From contig CAKQDQ010000013.1 in the NCBI GenBank assembly GCA_934229335.1, forward strand, positions 1 to 36,848: a stretch of DNA of 36,848 nucleotides. The letters run 5' to 3'. The notes beneath the pieces are model-generated. The model was not told the origin of the DNA, made no database searches, and saw only the letters and a list, made by a program, of their open reading frames with translations. Below are positions 24,922 to 33,109 of the stretch, piece after piece. The stretch is from an uncultured Prevotella sp. GTDB taxonomy: Bacteria > Bacteroidota > Bacteroidia > Bacteroidales > Bacteroidaceae. Position numbers and translations under genes: made by a program. Each line of letters begins with the position of its first letter. The stretch's first letter is position 1.

Positions 24922-27225
24922 ATGCAAAAACGTTTTATTACAACATTACTCGCACTGCTTGTCGTTATTGTGTGCGCTGCGAAAAGTAAGCCAACGGTAT
25001 GGATAAACCCTGCTGTGAGCAGCGGAAACTTAAGTGGTGATGGATTCTTTAGGTGTAATTTCGAAATAAAGAAAGTTGAGATGACCAGCGACTATACGGC
25101 TATACACGGAAGGATGAGGTACAGGGGTGACCATCCTAAGGTGGTGTTCAGCTTCTCGAAAGAAACGTGTCTTAGGGCTAATGGGGTGAAGTATGCCGCT
25201 ACAAGGACAGAAGGCTTTGAGTTGGGCAAATGGAAAAGAACGAATAATGATGGCTTTTGTGATATAACCTTATATTTCCAGCCATTGCCAGTGGGCACAA
25301 AGACTTTCGACCTCATGGAGGGTGAGAAAGAAAGTGACTTCAAGATATTAGGAATAATGTCGCAGGAAGAAAGAAACAAGCGTTTCTTTCCGTCATATTG
25401 GCGCAACGAAAAGACAGGAAATTGGGACATCGCGTTCTTTGATGATTTCGTGATTTACAAGAGCCGTTTCTGGAATTACAAGTCCAAACCTGTGCAAAAG
25501 GACAATGTCGGGGCTGTAAACTTTGTCATCACTAATAGTGGTAAAGAGCTTCAGGTAAGTGTAAGCAAGGAGAAAAAGGGTAAGCGCACGATACAAATAG
25601 GCAACGAGAGTGATGTCTATTCGCTGCTTAATGGTCGCACATTGCCTGACTATCCACAAAAAGATGAACGAAGTGGCTTTGTGAACACAAACTACAAGAG
25701 TGGTGACAGCGTAACTATTACAGGATGGCTAAAAGACTGTTACAATGCAAAAAAGAGACCGAAGTATTATAAATTCATGTATTCTGACGAGCTTGGTAAC
25801 TATAGGGAGCAAGGGTATGCAGCGCCATTGGATTCGCTCGGACGCTTTTCTGTCAACATACCGCTTATAAACAGCACTGAGTTTTTCTGCGACTGGGAAC
25901 GTACGTTCCTACAGACGTTGTTTGAACCTGGTAAGGAATACTTCTTCTTGTTTGACTTTGACGAGAACAGATGGTATGTTATGGGCGATGACGCAAGGCT
26001 ACAGAACGAATTGATGAGGTTTCCTTTGGATGGGGGGTACATCTCTAATGAAGAAATAAAGAATGGTGTTGAGGCGTATATACATAAATCTGATAGTCTG
26101 CTAAAGAGTAAAAAGGAGTATATTGATAGCTTATGCGTCCAGCATCCTTATTTGTCTAATCGTTTCAAACAGTACAGATACGGTAACACTCTCTGCAATC
26201 AGGCTACAGAAATGGTACATACAAAATGGAACACTAACTGGAAACTGTTGCCAGAAGTGAAACGGTATATCGATGAAAAGCTGTGGGGGAAGATGGAAGA
26301 ACCATACACATTGCATCGTGAGTGTATGAGTTTTCTCTTAGGATATATAGAATGTGAATTTGACAGAATACGTGCTTCTGCCGGTGTTAACATCTTGGAC
26401 AAGATAGATGAGTTGGTATGTACGGATGCTGACCGAAAGTTAGCGGAGCGTGTAAAAGCCATAGGAAAAGTGCCTGCGGAATTGAGTAAAGAGTTTGAAA
26501 TGTTCGTGCAACGGAAGGATGTCAGCTCAAAGCTGTATGATATGCTTTTCTATGATAGACTGAAGAAACAGTACGCTACGCTCGATTCATTGGGGTGCGA
26601 CGATAATCTAAAGGATATAATGATGGCAAATACGGCTATGGAATACTTCAAACATGACCGCTGTCCTTTGCAACAGAATAGTTATAACCTTCTGAAAGAG
26701 ATGGTGAAGAATCCTGATATCTGGCGTAATGTGGAGATGGAGCAGGAGAAGTATGTAGCGATAGAGAATAAAGAGTTTGACAAGGTCGTTCTAAAGTCTT
26801 CCGAAGATTTACAGAATATCACAGAAGGTGAGGCTCTGTTAAAGAAAATAATAGCTCCATACAAGGGACGGTTTGTGGTTGTTGATGTCTGGGGTACATG
26901 GTGTGCACCGTGTAAAGAGGCTCTGTCGCACTCCAAAGAACTGTACTCTTTCTTTGCGAACTATCCTATGGCGTATGTATATCTCGCCAATAGCAGTCCG
27001 CAGGAGTCATGGGAGAATGTGATAAAAGAATATGACGTTGTGGGCGATAACGTAGCGCACTATAACCTATCGGCGGTACAACAGGAGACCATAGAGCGTT
27101 ATCTAAAGGTGAACAGTTATCCGTCTTACTTCCTTTTTGATAGGGAGGGTAATCTGGTTAACCTCAAAATTGACGTGAGGGATAAGGAAGATTTGGAGAA
27201 GATAATTAAGAAAATGATGAGATAA
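24922..27225 (+). CDS. Large exported protein with C-terminal TlpA/thioredoxin domain
   Basis: 767-residue protein with a signal peptide (MQKRFITTLLALLVVIVCAA) and a C-terminal thioredoxin-like domain (about 630-767). The redox motif is WCAPC (Cys661, Cys664) in VVVDVWGTWCAPCKEAL. The cis-Pro region is NSYPSYFLF. The first 600 residues have no clear catalytic motif. They hold beta-rich parts (about 25-330, including NTNYKSGDSVTITGWLKD) and then a helical region. This is the Bacteroidetes style of AhpC/TSA-TlpA proteins with long N-terminal domains. It probably acts in the periplasm on disulfides of envelope proteins. It is a single gene with its own promoter. The target is unknown. Confidence 0.82.
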   Translation: MQKRFITTLLALLVVIVCAAKSKPTVWINPAVSSGNLSGDGFFRCNFEIKKVEMTSDYTAIHGRMRYRGDHPKVVFSFSKETCLRANGVKYAATRTEGFELGKWKRTNNDGFCDITLYFQPLPVGTKTFDLMEGEKESDFKILGIMSQEERNKRFFPSYWRNEKTGNWDIAFFDDFVIYKSRFWNYKSKPVQKDNVGAVNFVITNSGKELQVSVSKEKKGKRTIQIGNESDVYSLLNGRTLPDYPQKDERSGFVNTNYKSGDSVTITGWLKDCYNAKKRPKYYKFMYSDELGNYREQGYAAPLDSLGRFSVNIPLINSTEFFCDWERTFLQTLFEPGKEYFFLFDFDENRWYVMGDDARLQNELMRFPLDGGYISNEEIKNGVEAYIHKSDSLLKSKKEYIDSLCVQHPYLSNRFKQYRYGNTLCNQATEMVHTKWNTNWKLLPEVKRYIDEKLWGKMEEPYTLHRECMSFLLGYIECEFDRIRASAGVNILDKIDELVCTDADRKLAERVKAIGKVPAELSKEFEMFVQRKDVSSKLYDMLFYDRLKKQYATLDSLGCDDNLKDIMMANTAMEYFKHDRCPLQQNSYNLLKEMVKNPDIWRNVEMEQEKYVAIENKEFDKVVLKSSEDLQNITEGEALLKKIIAPYKGRFVVVDVWGTWCAPCKEALSHSKELYSFFANYPMAYVYLANSSPQESWENVIKEYDVVGDNVAHYNLSAVQQETIERYLKVNSYPSYFLFDREGNLVNLKIDVRDKEDLEKIIKKMMR

Positions 27226-27316
27226 GTGCTTAGGGGAGGTGGCAATGGGAGCTAATGAATTGTCTGTTCAGCTTCTTGGCGTATGCCATAACGCCTCTTA
27301 CCCTATGATAAAACGA

Positions 27317-27395
27317 AAAATAAGGGTTCTGAAAATCGCATGATACAAATGTGCTTGTAGCATAATGTAAATGCGATTTTCAAAACCCTTATTTT
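27317..27395. terminator. 25-bp inverted repeat, probable bidirectional terminator
   Basis: Arms 27317-27341 and 27371-27395 match at 24 of 25 positions (AAAATAAGGGTT... / ...AACCCTTATTTT), with a 29-nt loop. The right arm overlaps the last codons and stop of the S41 peptidase gene. It lies between converging genes and has T-rich ends on both strands, so termination of both is likely. The stem is much longer than usual, so a mobile palindromic element is another option. Confidence 0.75.
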
Positions 27396-28429
27396 AATTC
27401 TCTTCTGGCTGATTCTATTATAGTATCAATGCCTTTCTGTAAGTCGGTGTCGCTGATACTGACGTTTATGTCTGGGGCGATGCCGTTCTCTGTGCTGTTT
27501 CCGTCTACATCATACATTGGGCAGGCAGAGAAACGTACACTCCAACCGTTAGGTAACTCTGATGAGAATGGCATACCAGAGCCTCCACCGGTATGGTCGC
27601 CCACTATCGTTACATTTGGCATACGCTTCATGTACTTTACAAACTCGTTTGCTGCGCTGTAAACACTACGATTGGTCAGCACGCATACCGCTTTCTGCCA
27701 GCGTATGCCTGCTGACGGCGCAATGTATTGTTCTTGCGCAGCGGAGAAATCGGTGTGCCCAGTACCTGTCTTGTGACGCATATAGCCAACGAGTGTTTTC
27801 TCATTACAGAAGCGTGCCGCCACACGCTCAGCTTCTGACAGCATACCTCCGCCATTGTTGCGCACGTCTATGATGAGTCCTGTGCAGGGAGCAAGGTACA
27901 ACAATATCTCGTCGAGGTTGCCATCGCCTATTGCGTCTGAGAAGCTACCGAGGTAAACGTAACCGATGTTGTCGTCGAGTATGCGGTAATACATTCCTGA
28001 TGCTATGCGGTAGTCGGTGCCGAGGTAACGTCGTTGTAGTGTATCGGAGAAATTGGCGGGATAGCTTTCTTTCCACGACCAGTTGCGAGCGTAATCGAAA
28101 GAGGCTGAGAGGTTGACGTGACCGTCACGTAGCTCGCCTATCATGTTGCCCAAGAACTCAAACAGTTGAGTGCGTGACATCTTGTCGCTAACGTTGGCTC
28201 TGTAGCGTGAGTGTACGTCGTTCCAGTCTACTCCTAATGTATTCTCTTTCTCTGGGAAGAAACAATAGTGCTCGTCCATAATCTTCCATAACGCCTCGGT
28301 GTTGTCTGTAGCGGTGTTGCTGTAATCGTCTACGTCTACGCACGATGTGAAAAGAGACAGTAGCAATACTGCCATGATACTTCTTATTGCAACAGTTGCG
28401 TGATTATGGTATTGATATTGTGCTATCAT
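27389..28429 (-). CDS. S41-family peptidase lipoprotein
   Basis: 346-residue lipoprotein (lipobox LFTSC, Cys30) with a tail-specific/tricorn-like S41 peptidase fold. Visible motifs are GELRDGHVNL (98-107), LIIDVRNNGGG (185-195), the probable nucleophile Ser258 in NRSVYSAANEF, and VGDHTGGGSG near 276-285. I do not see the Lys spaced as in CtpA, so it fits the S41B-type arrangement with a different catalytic partner. There is no obvious PDZ domain. It starts with ATG at 28429, which overlaps the UraA stop (ATGA). This supports the start even though the N-terminus before the hydrophobic core is long. It is the last gene of the exporter/permease unit. Substrate unknown. Confidence 0.85.
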   Translation of the reverse strand: MIAQYQYHNHATVAIRSIMAVLLLSLFTSCVDVDDYSNTATDNTEALWKIMDEHYCFFPEKENTLGVDWNDVHSRYRANVSDKMSRTQLFEFLGNMIGELRDGHVNLSASFDYARNWSWKESYPANFSDTLQRRYLGTDYRIASGMYYRILDDNIGYVYLGSFSDAIGDGNLDEILLYLAPCTGLIIDVRNNGGGMLSEAERVAARFCNEKTLVGYMRHKTGTGHTDFSAAQEQYIAPSAGIRWQKAVCVLTNRSVYSAANEFVKYMKRMPNVTIVGDHTGGGSGMPFSSELPNGWSVRFSACPMYDVDGNSTENGIAPDINVSISDTDLQKGIDTIIESARRELK

Positions 28430-29655
28430 GATGCCTTAGGCAGAACGAGATTTAGTATTACACCGATAACAGCAGATAGTCCTATACCGGAGATAGCGAA
28501 AGCTCCTGACGAGAGAACGGCTCCACCGAGACCCATGGTGAGCATTACTGATATGATGATAACGTTGCGGGTGTCGTTCATGTCAACCTTGTTCTGCATC
28601 AGGTTCTGCACGCCAACGCTGGCGATTGTACCGAAGAGCAGCAGCATGATGCCGCCAAGTACAGCCTGAGGGATGCTTTGCAGCAGTGCGCTGAGCTTAC
28701 CGAATATAGAGAAACAAATGGCGGTAACGGCTGATATGCGTATTACGGCTGGGCTTGTTACCTTGGTTATTGACATGGCTCCCGTTACTTCTGAGTATGT
28801 AGTCTCTGGAGGACCGCCAAGGAAAGCGGAGCAAAGGCATGCTATGCCATCGCCCAACATGGTGCGATGTAGTCCTGGCTCTTTTACAAAGTCTTTCTTT
28901 GCCACTGCGCTAACTACGTAGACGTCGCCGATGTGTTCTAAGACTGGGGCTATGGCAACGGGTATCATGTATAGGAATGGACTCCACTCAAAGTGCGTAA
29001 TGGTGTCGAAAGAGACGGGGCAGGACAGCCATGAAGCTGCAGCGACACCGCTGAAGTCTACTTCGCCAAGTGTGATGGCTAATATATAACCTACTACTAC
29101 ACCTGAGATAATAGGCACTAACTTCATCAATCCCTTACAGAAGGTAAGCACAAGAATGGCTGTTATGAGGGATGTAAAGGCGAGTATCCAGTTTGTCTTT
29201 GCCATGTCTACGGCACTACCAGAGAGCGATAGGCCTATAAGTATGATGGCTGGACCTATGACTACGGGTGGAAAGAGACGGTCAAGGATTTTACGTCCTT
29301 GCCACTTTACTAAGGCACTCATAATGAAATATACCAAAGATACGCTGGTAAGTCCGGCAATGGTGCCTGGTAGTCCCCACTGCTTGGTGGCTGCTATGAT
29401 GGGGGCAATGAAGGCAAAGGAGCTACCTAAGAATATAGGTACTTTGCCTTTGGTGACAAAGTGAAACAAAAACGTGCCGACACCTGCTGTAAATAGTGCT
29501 GTCGCTGGGTCGATACCGATGAGTAGGGGTACTAAGACTGTTGCACCAAAGGCTACAAAGAGAAATTGTATGCCAACAATAGTCTTCTTGGCTATGGATA
29601 ACTGTTCGGTATCCACATAGCTCTTTGGGGTTGAGGATTGTTGTTTGGTATCCAT
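28426..29655 (-). CDS. uraA: UraA-type nucleobase:cation symporter
   Basis: 409-residue NCS2/UraA family permease that imports uracil or xanthine with a proton. About 12-14 hydrophobic segments are visible, with family motifs LGSSFAFIAPIIA, the substrate-site region LGGPPETTYSEVTGAMS near residue 270, and LFGTIASVGVQNL. I place the start at 29655 (MDTKQQSSTPKSY). The longer open frame to 29784 would run through the end of the upstream permease gene and adds no family sequence. It lies 14 bp after the ABC permease stop and overlaps the S41 gene by 4 nt, so it sits inside the exporter transcript. The combination with an exporter has no obvious functional reason. Confidence 0.92.
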   Translation of the reverse strand: MDTKQQSSTPKSYVDTEQLSIAKKTIVGIQFLFVAFGATVLVPLLIGIDPATALFTAGVGTFLFHFVTKGKVPIFLGSSFAFIAPIIAATKQWGLPGTIAGLTSVSLVYFIMSALVKWQGRKILDRLFPPVVIGPAIILIGLSLSGSAVDMAKTNWILAFTSLITAILVLTFCKGLMKLVPIISGVVVGYILAITLGEVDFSGVAAASWLSCPVSFDTITHFEWSPFLYMIPVAIAPVLEHIGDVYVVSAVAKKDFVKEPGLHRTMLGDGIACLCSAFLGGPPETTYSEVTGAMSITKVTSPAVIRISAVTAICFSIFGKLSALLQSIPQAVLGGIMLLLFGTIASVGVQNLMQNKVDMNDTRNVIIISVMLTMGLGGAVLSSGAFAISGIGLSAVIGVILNLVLPKAS

Positions 29656-29669
29656 CTTTTGATATGTGG

Positions 29670-30848
29670 TTAGAGTGGTTGTTTTCTTGGTTCTTGGGAG
29701 GTCGTCACGGCGTTTGTGCCCATTTTTACTCTGCGCCAGATTACAAACATGGCGGTTGAGGCATAGAATATGGTCTGTAACCATAGTGCCTTAAACTCAT
29801 CGGCTACGTCAGGGAGTAATGCTCCCATACTGCTCATACGCAGAAAACCGCGTATACCGTATGTGCTTGGTATTAACGCACCTACACCTTGCCATACTCC
29901 TGGTATGTTGCTTTGAGGCCAACTGACACCTGAGAGAAACAGAAATGGCACTGACGTGAATACTACTATGAGCATTACACTCTCGCGATAGCGTACTAAC
30001 TCGCTGAATGTTATGGCGAAGAAGACGCAGGAGAGAAGGTATGGCGTGAGGAATAATAGTAGGTCTCTGCCGTGAACCAATGAGACAAAGCCGAAAATGT
30101 GAGGCACTGCAAGCGTTATCCACGCTAACATGACGGAGAATATCAGTATGTATGCTAAGGACTTGCCACAGAAGATGCTGGCGGTTCGTGTAAACATGGA
30201 GATGCCTTTCTGTTTAACATAGTTGGCAAAGCCTTTTTCTCGTTCTGTACCGGATATCATGCCGACACCGAGGAGTATGGCTTGCTGAATGATAAGCACA
30301 AGCACTCCTGGCAGAATAAAGTTGCCGTAACCACCTGTAGTGTTGAATATCGGCACTTCATCGTAAGCTAATGGGTGGGTAGCTATCTCGTCTTCACGAT
30401 TAGTTTTGTTGCCGAGCAGATGCTTTTGTATGTCGGTACCCATATCAAGGGATACCGCTGTAGCGGCTCCGAAGATGGCTTTGTAGGTGAGCATATAGCT
30501 CATGTCGCAGTATACAGAGACGTGTGCTTGCTCCATTCTGCCTATACTGCGGTCAAAGTCTGACGGTATGTATATGATACCATAAGCTTTGCTGTGACCT
30601 ATCAGGCTTCTTGCCTCGAGCATATCAGTGCTGCGGTAGGCAACATTGACGTCTGGTGTAGCGTCAAGTTTCTCTGCAAAGGTGCGGCTAAGGGCTGAAT
30701 GAGAGTTGTCAATGAGTACTACTGGCACTTCGCGTACTACCTCATTATTGTATATCCACGAGTAGAGCAGGGGATAGGCGATAGGGAGGAAGAAGAAGAA
30801 TAGCAGCACGCCTTCATCCTTTAGTATGGCTTTTAGTTCTGTAAACAT
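29670..30848 (-). CDS. ABC-2 type exporter permease, second subunit
   Basis: 392-residue ABC-2 membrane protein of the YhhJ/YbhR kind. It has one N-terminal helix (LLFFFFLPIAYPLLYSWIYN), a large extracytoplasmic domain (about 40-165), then five C-terminal helices. GMISGTEREKGF marks the start of the conserved cytoplasmic loop and FLFLSGVSWPQSNIP the last extracytoplasmic loop. It is expected to pair with the adjacent permease and, with HlyD and TolC proteins, form an envelope-spanning exporter. No ATP-binding gene lies in this cluster, so the motor must be encoded elsewhere or be missing. It starts 6 bp after the first permease stop. Confidence 0.9.
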   Translation of the reverse strand: MFTELKAILKDEGVLLFFFFLPIAYPLLYSWIYNNEVVREVPVVLIDNSHSALSRTFAEKLDATPDVNVAYRSTDMLEARSLIGHSKAYGIIYIPSDFDRSIGRMEQAHVSVYCDMSYMLTYKAIFGAATAVSLDMGTDIQKHLLGNKTNREDEIATHPLAYDEVPIFNTTGGYGNFILPGVLVLIIQQAILLGVGMISGTEREKGFANYVKQKGISMFTRTASIFCGKSLAYILIFSVMLAWITLAVPHIFGFVSLVHGRDLLLFLTPYLLSCVFFAITFSELVRYRESVMLIVVFTSVPFLFLSGVSWPQSNIPGVWQGVGALIPSTYGIRGFLRMSSMGALLPDVADEFKALWLQTIFYASTAMFVIWRRVKMGTNAVTTSQEPRKQPL

Positions 30849-30854
30849 AGTTGA

Positions 30855-32024
30855 TTATGGTTGGTATCCGAACTCGTTGAATGCTTTTTTCATTCGTTTT
30901 ATTACAAATGCTGGTAGTATGGTGAAACAAAGCAGGGCGATTATGGCAGATGAAGCGTCTGCCAACGGATAGTCATTGAATACGCACAGTTGATAAATCA
31001 AGTAATAATGACGCATGGGGAAGAGCCACGCCATAGTTTGAAGGGGAGCGTCCATGGCAAAGATAGGGTATGTTGTACCTACCATAGAGAAGCTTAGTAC
31101 GCCCCATAGTGAACAAACACTCATCGCCATACGCAGAGATGGCACAAGTCCGAAAATAAATACAGCGAAGCCCTGTGCTGCGATTATTGACAGAATGCAT
31201 AGAAATATGAGGTGGGGCATACCGCCTGGAGCGGGAAAATGAAGTATTCCAAACATATAAACCATGCAGACTGACATGGTGAAAAGGAATATAATAGTCT
31301 GTGGAAACAGTTTGGTGAACAGAGCTAACGCAAAGTTATCGTCTGCCATCTGTAGCCATTGCTTGTGTGTTCCAAATTTTATCTCAGTGCCTAACGAATA
31401 GGCTGTCATCAGAAAGACAAAGAGAAGAAGGCACGTAGGTACGAACATTGTGCTTAGGTAGATGTTGTAGTTTACCCAAGGGTTACCAATGTTGTGTGCG
31501 TCTAACGTGATAGGCTGAAGAAAAGCGGTAGCTTGCTGCTTAGTAGCTCCTTTGGCTAACAGCGTAGACTGACCTACAGCGGCGGAGCCAAGGTTACACA
31601 ACACCTTCATCTCTTTATACAATAGTGCTCCAGCTGTAAGCGAAACGTTACTGTAGTATATTGACATCTTGGGCTGTCGAGCCGACAAGAGGTCTTGAGT
31701 CATGTGTTCTGGGAAGTAAATGAAGCCGTATATCTCGTTGCGTTGCACAGACTTCCTCGCTTCATCGATAGTAGGGTAGTGCGCAACGACATGCGAAGAC
31801 TGAAAACTGTCTATCATACGTGTAAGCTTTCGCGTTACTGTAGTATTGTCGTTGTCTACTATACCTATCGGCATTTCTACTGGCTGTCCTCCATTCATCA
31901 GTGAAGTGAAGAATAAGGTGACAAATACTGGCAGCACCACCATACAGATTATGTATATCGGGTGACGCAGCAATATAAGCAGTTCACGCTTTAACAGTCC
32001 TGGTATTTTGCTTGTTGCTTTCAA
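30855..32024 (-). CDS. ABC-2 type exporter permease, first subunit
   Basis: 389-residue permease related to the neighbouring one, with the same plan: N-terminal helix (HPIYIICMVVLPVFVTLFF), extracytoplasmic domain (about 45-200, with YGFIYFPEHMTQDL), then five helices. SLGTEIKFGTHKQWLQMADD is the conserved loop before the second helix and FSMVGTTYPIFAMDAPLQTM the late extracytoplasmic segment. It is likely to form a heterodimer with the second permease. It lies 50 bp after the HlyD gene. YbhS/YbhR- and YhhJ-type pairs move drugs or other small molecules outward; the cargo here is unknown. Confidence 0.9.
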   Translation of the reverse strand: MKATSKIPGLLKRELLILLRHPIYIICMVVLPVFVTLFFTSLMNGGQPVEMPIGIVDNDNTTVTRKLTRMIDSFQSSHVVAHYPTIDEARKSVQRNEIYGFIYFPEHMTQDLLSARQPKMSIYYSNVSLTAGALLYKEMKVLCNLGSAAVGQSTLLAKGATKQQATAFLQPITLDAHNIGNPWVNYNIYLSTMFVPTCLLLFVFLMTAYSLGTEIKFGTHKQWLQMADDNFALALFTKLFPQTIIFLFTMSVCMVYMFGILHFPAPGGMPHLIFLCILSIIAAQGFAVFIFGLVPSLRMAMSVCSLWGVLSFSMVGTTYPIFAMDAPLQTMAWLFPMRHYYLIYQLCVFNDYPLADASSAIIALLCFTILPAFVIKRMKKAFNEFGYQP

Positions 32025-32074
32025 TGTTTTCTTAGGCTGGTTGGGAGCTAATGGTTGTTATCTTTATCGTAACA

Positions 32075-33058
32075 TTACTTAATTATGACAGACATTCCAG
32101 GACGTAGTCCATCGAACTTTGTCGTAGGACGTGCCTTTACCTCAAATGTCTTCATGTCATACTGTCCATTTGACTTTGTAGCTTTCCATGTAGCGTAGCT
32201 TCCAAGGTCTTTGATAGAAGATACTTTAAGTGTAATCTCTTTGTCGAAGGCAGGCAGATAAGCCTGAAAAGTATCACCTTTCTTTATGCCCTTGAGTTGG
32301 TCTTCACGCATGTTAAAGGATCCCCAAACGTCGTTCATGATGCTGATAGTCATGATAGGAGAGCCACTTCCTATCAGTTCTCCGACTTTTGGGTATATAG
32401 TAGTTACCTCACCCTCAATCTGGGCTACCTGTACAGTCTCGCTAATGTATGACGATACTTCTTTGACAGCTCCCTTGGCACGGTTCACTTGCGCCTTGGC
32501 AGCAGCCTTTTCTTCACTGCGTGCACCGTTTTTTGCCATGTCATACTGGCTCTTTGCTGCCTTCTCCTGCGCTTCAAAAGCTTTGTATGAAGCATAAGCC
32601 TCGTCGCGCTTCTGTTCGCTTATCACTCCTTCATCAAACAAACGCTGCACACGTTCGTATGACTTCTTATGAATATCGAGTCCTGCTTTAGCTTGTTGCC
32701 ATAGCTCATAGGCACCTTGTATCTGCTCTTGGCGTGCTCCTGCTTGTGCCATTTCGCTCATAGCAGCCGCTGCGTTCTCTGCACTCTCTGCCTGTATCTT
32801 CTTCGCTTCCACTTCTGGAGCATCGAGAATAGCGAGCGTGTCGCCAACGTGAACGTAGTCACCTTCCTTTACTCTCAGTTCAAGAATACGTGAAGGCACC
32901 TTGCTTGAGACCCTGTATTCTTCTACATCAATCTGACCTTGTATCACTTCATCGTCCTTGCCGATAGTGAGGAAGCCAATTATTGCTACGAGTATTACTG
33001 CTATGCTGAAGGCTGCGAGAGCCATTATTACGCTTTTATGTTGTTCTTTATTTTCCAT
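32075..33058 (-). CDS. HlyD/EmrA-type membrane fusion protein
   Basis: 327-residue periplasmic adaptor anchored by one N-terminal helix (about 13-32, MALAAFSIAVILVAIIGF). A split lipoyl/biotinyl-like domain follows, with the first half around VSSKVPSRILELRVKEGDYV and LAILDAPE. The long alpha-hairpin coiled coil (about 78-195) is rich in Ala, Glu and Lys. The second half returns at VAQIEGEVTTIYPKVGELIG, and the beta-barrel and C-terminal part end in RPGMSVIIK. It should bridge the inner-membrane permeases and the TolC channel. It lies 51 bp after the tolC-like stop on the same strand. The length and shape are normal for the family. Confidence 0.92.
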   Translation of the reverse strand: MENKEQHKSVIMALAAFSIAVILVAIIGFLTIGKDDEVIQGQIDVEEYRVSSKVPSRILELRVKEGDYVHVGDTLAILDAPEVEAKKIQAESAENAAAAMSEMAQAGARQEQIQGAYELWQQAKAGLDIHKKSYERVQRLFDEGVISEQKRDEAYASYKAFEAQEKAAKSQYDMAKNGARSEEKAAAKAQVNRAKGAVKEVSSYISETVQVAQIEGEVTTIYPKVGELIGSGSPIMTISIMNDVWGSFNMREDQLKGIKKGDTFQAYLPAFDKEITLKVSSIKDLGSYATWKATKSNGQYDMKTFEVKARPTTKFDGLRPGMSVIIK

Positions 33059-33109
33059 AATGCTGTTGTTTGGTCATTTCATTCTTTGTGTATTTAGGCA
33101 TATACTAAA

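Noticed and set aside
29656..29784. N-terminal extension of the UraA protein to 29784.
   Set aside because: The extra 43 residues lie inside the end of the upstream permease gene, are hydrophilic and unlike the family; the Met at 29655 gives a normal start.
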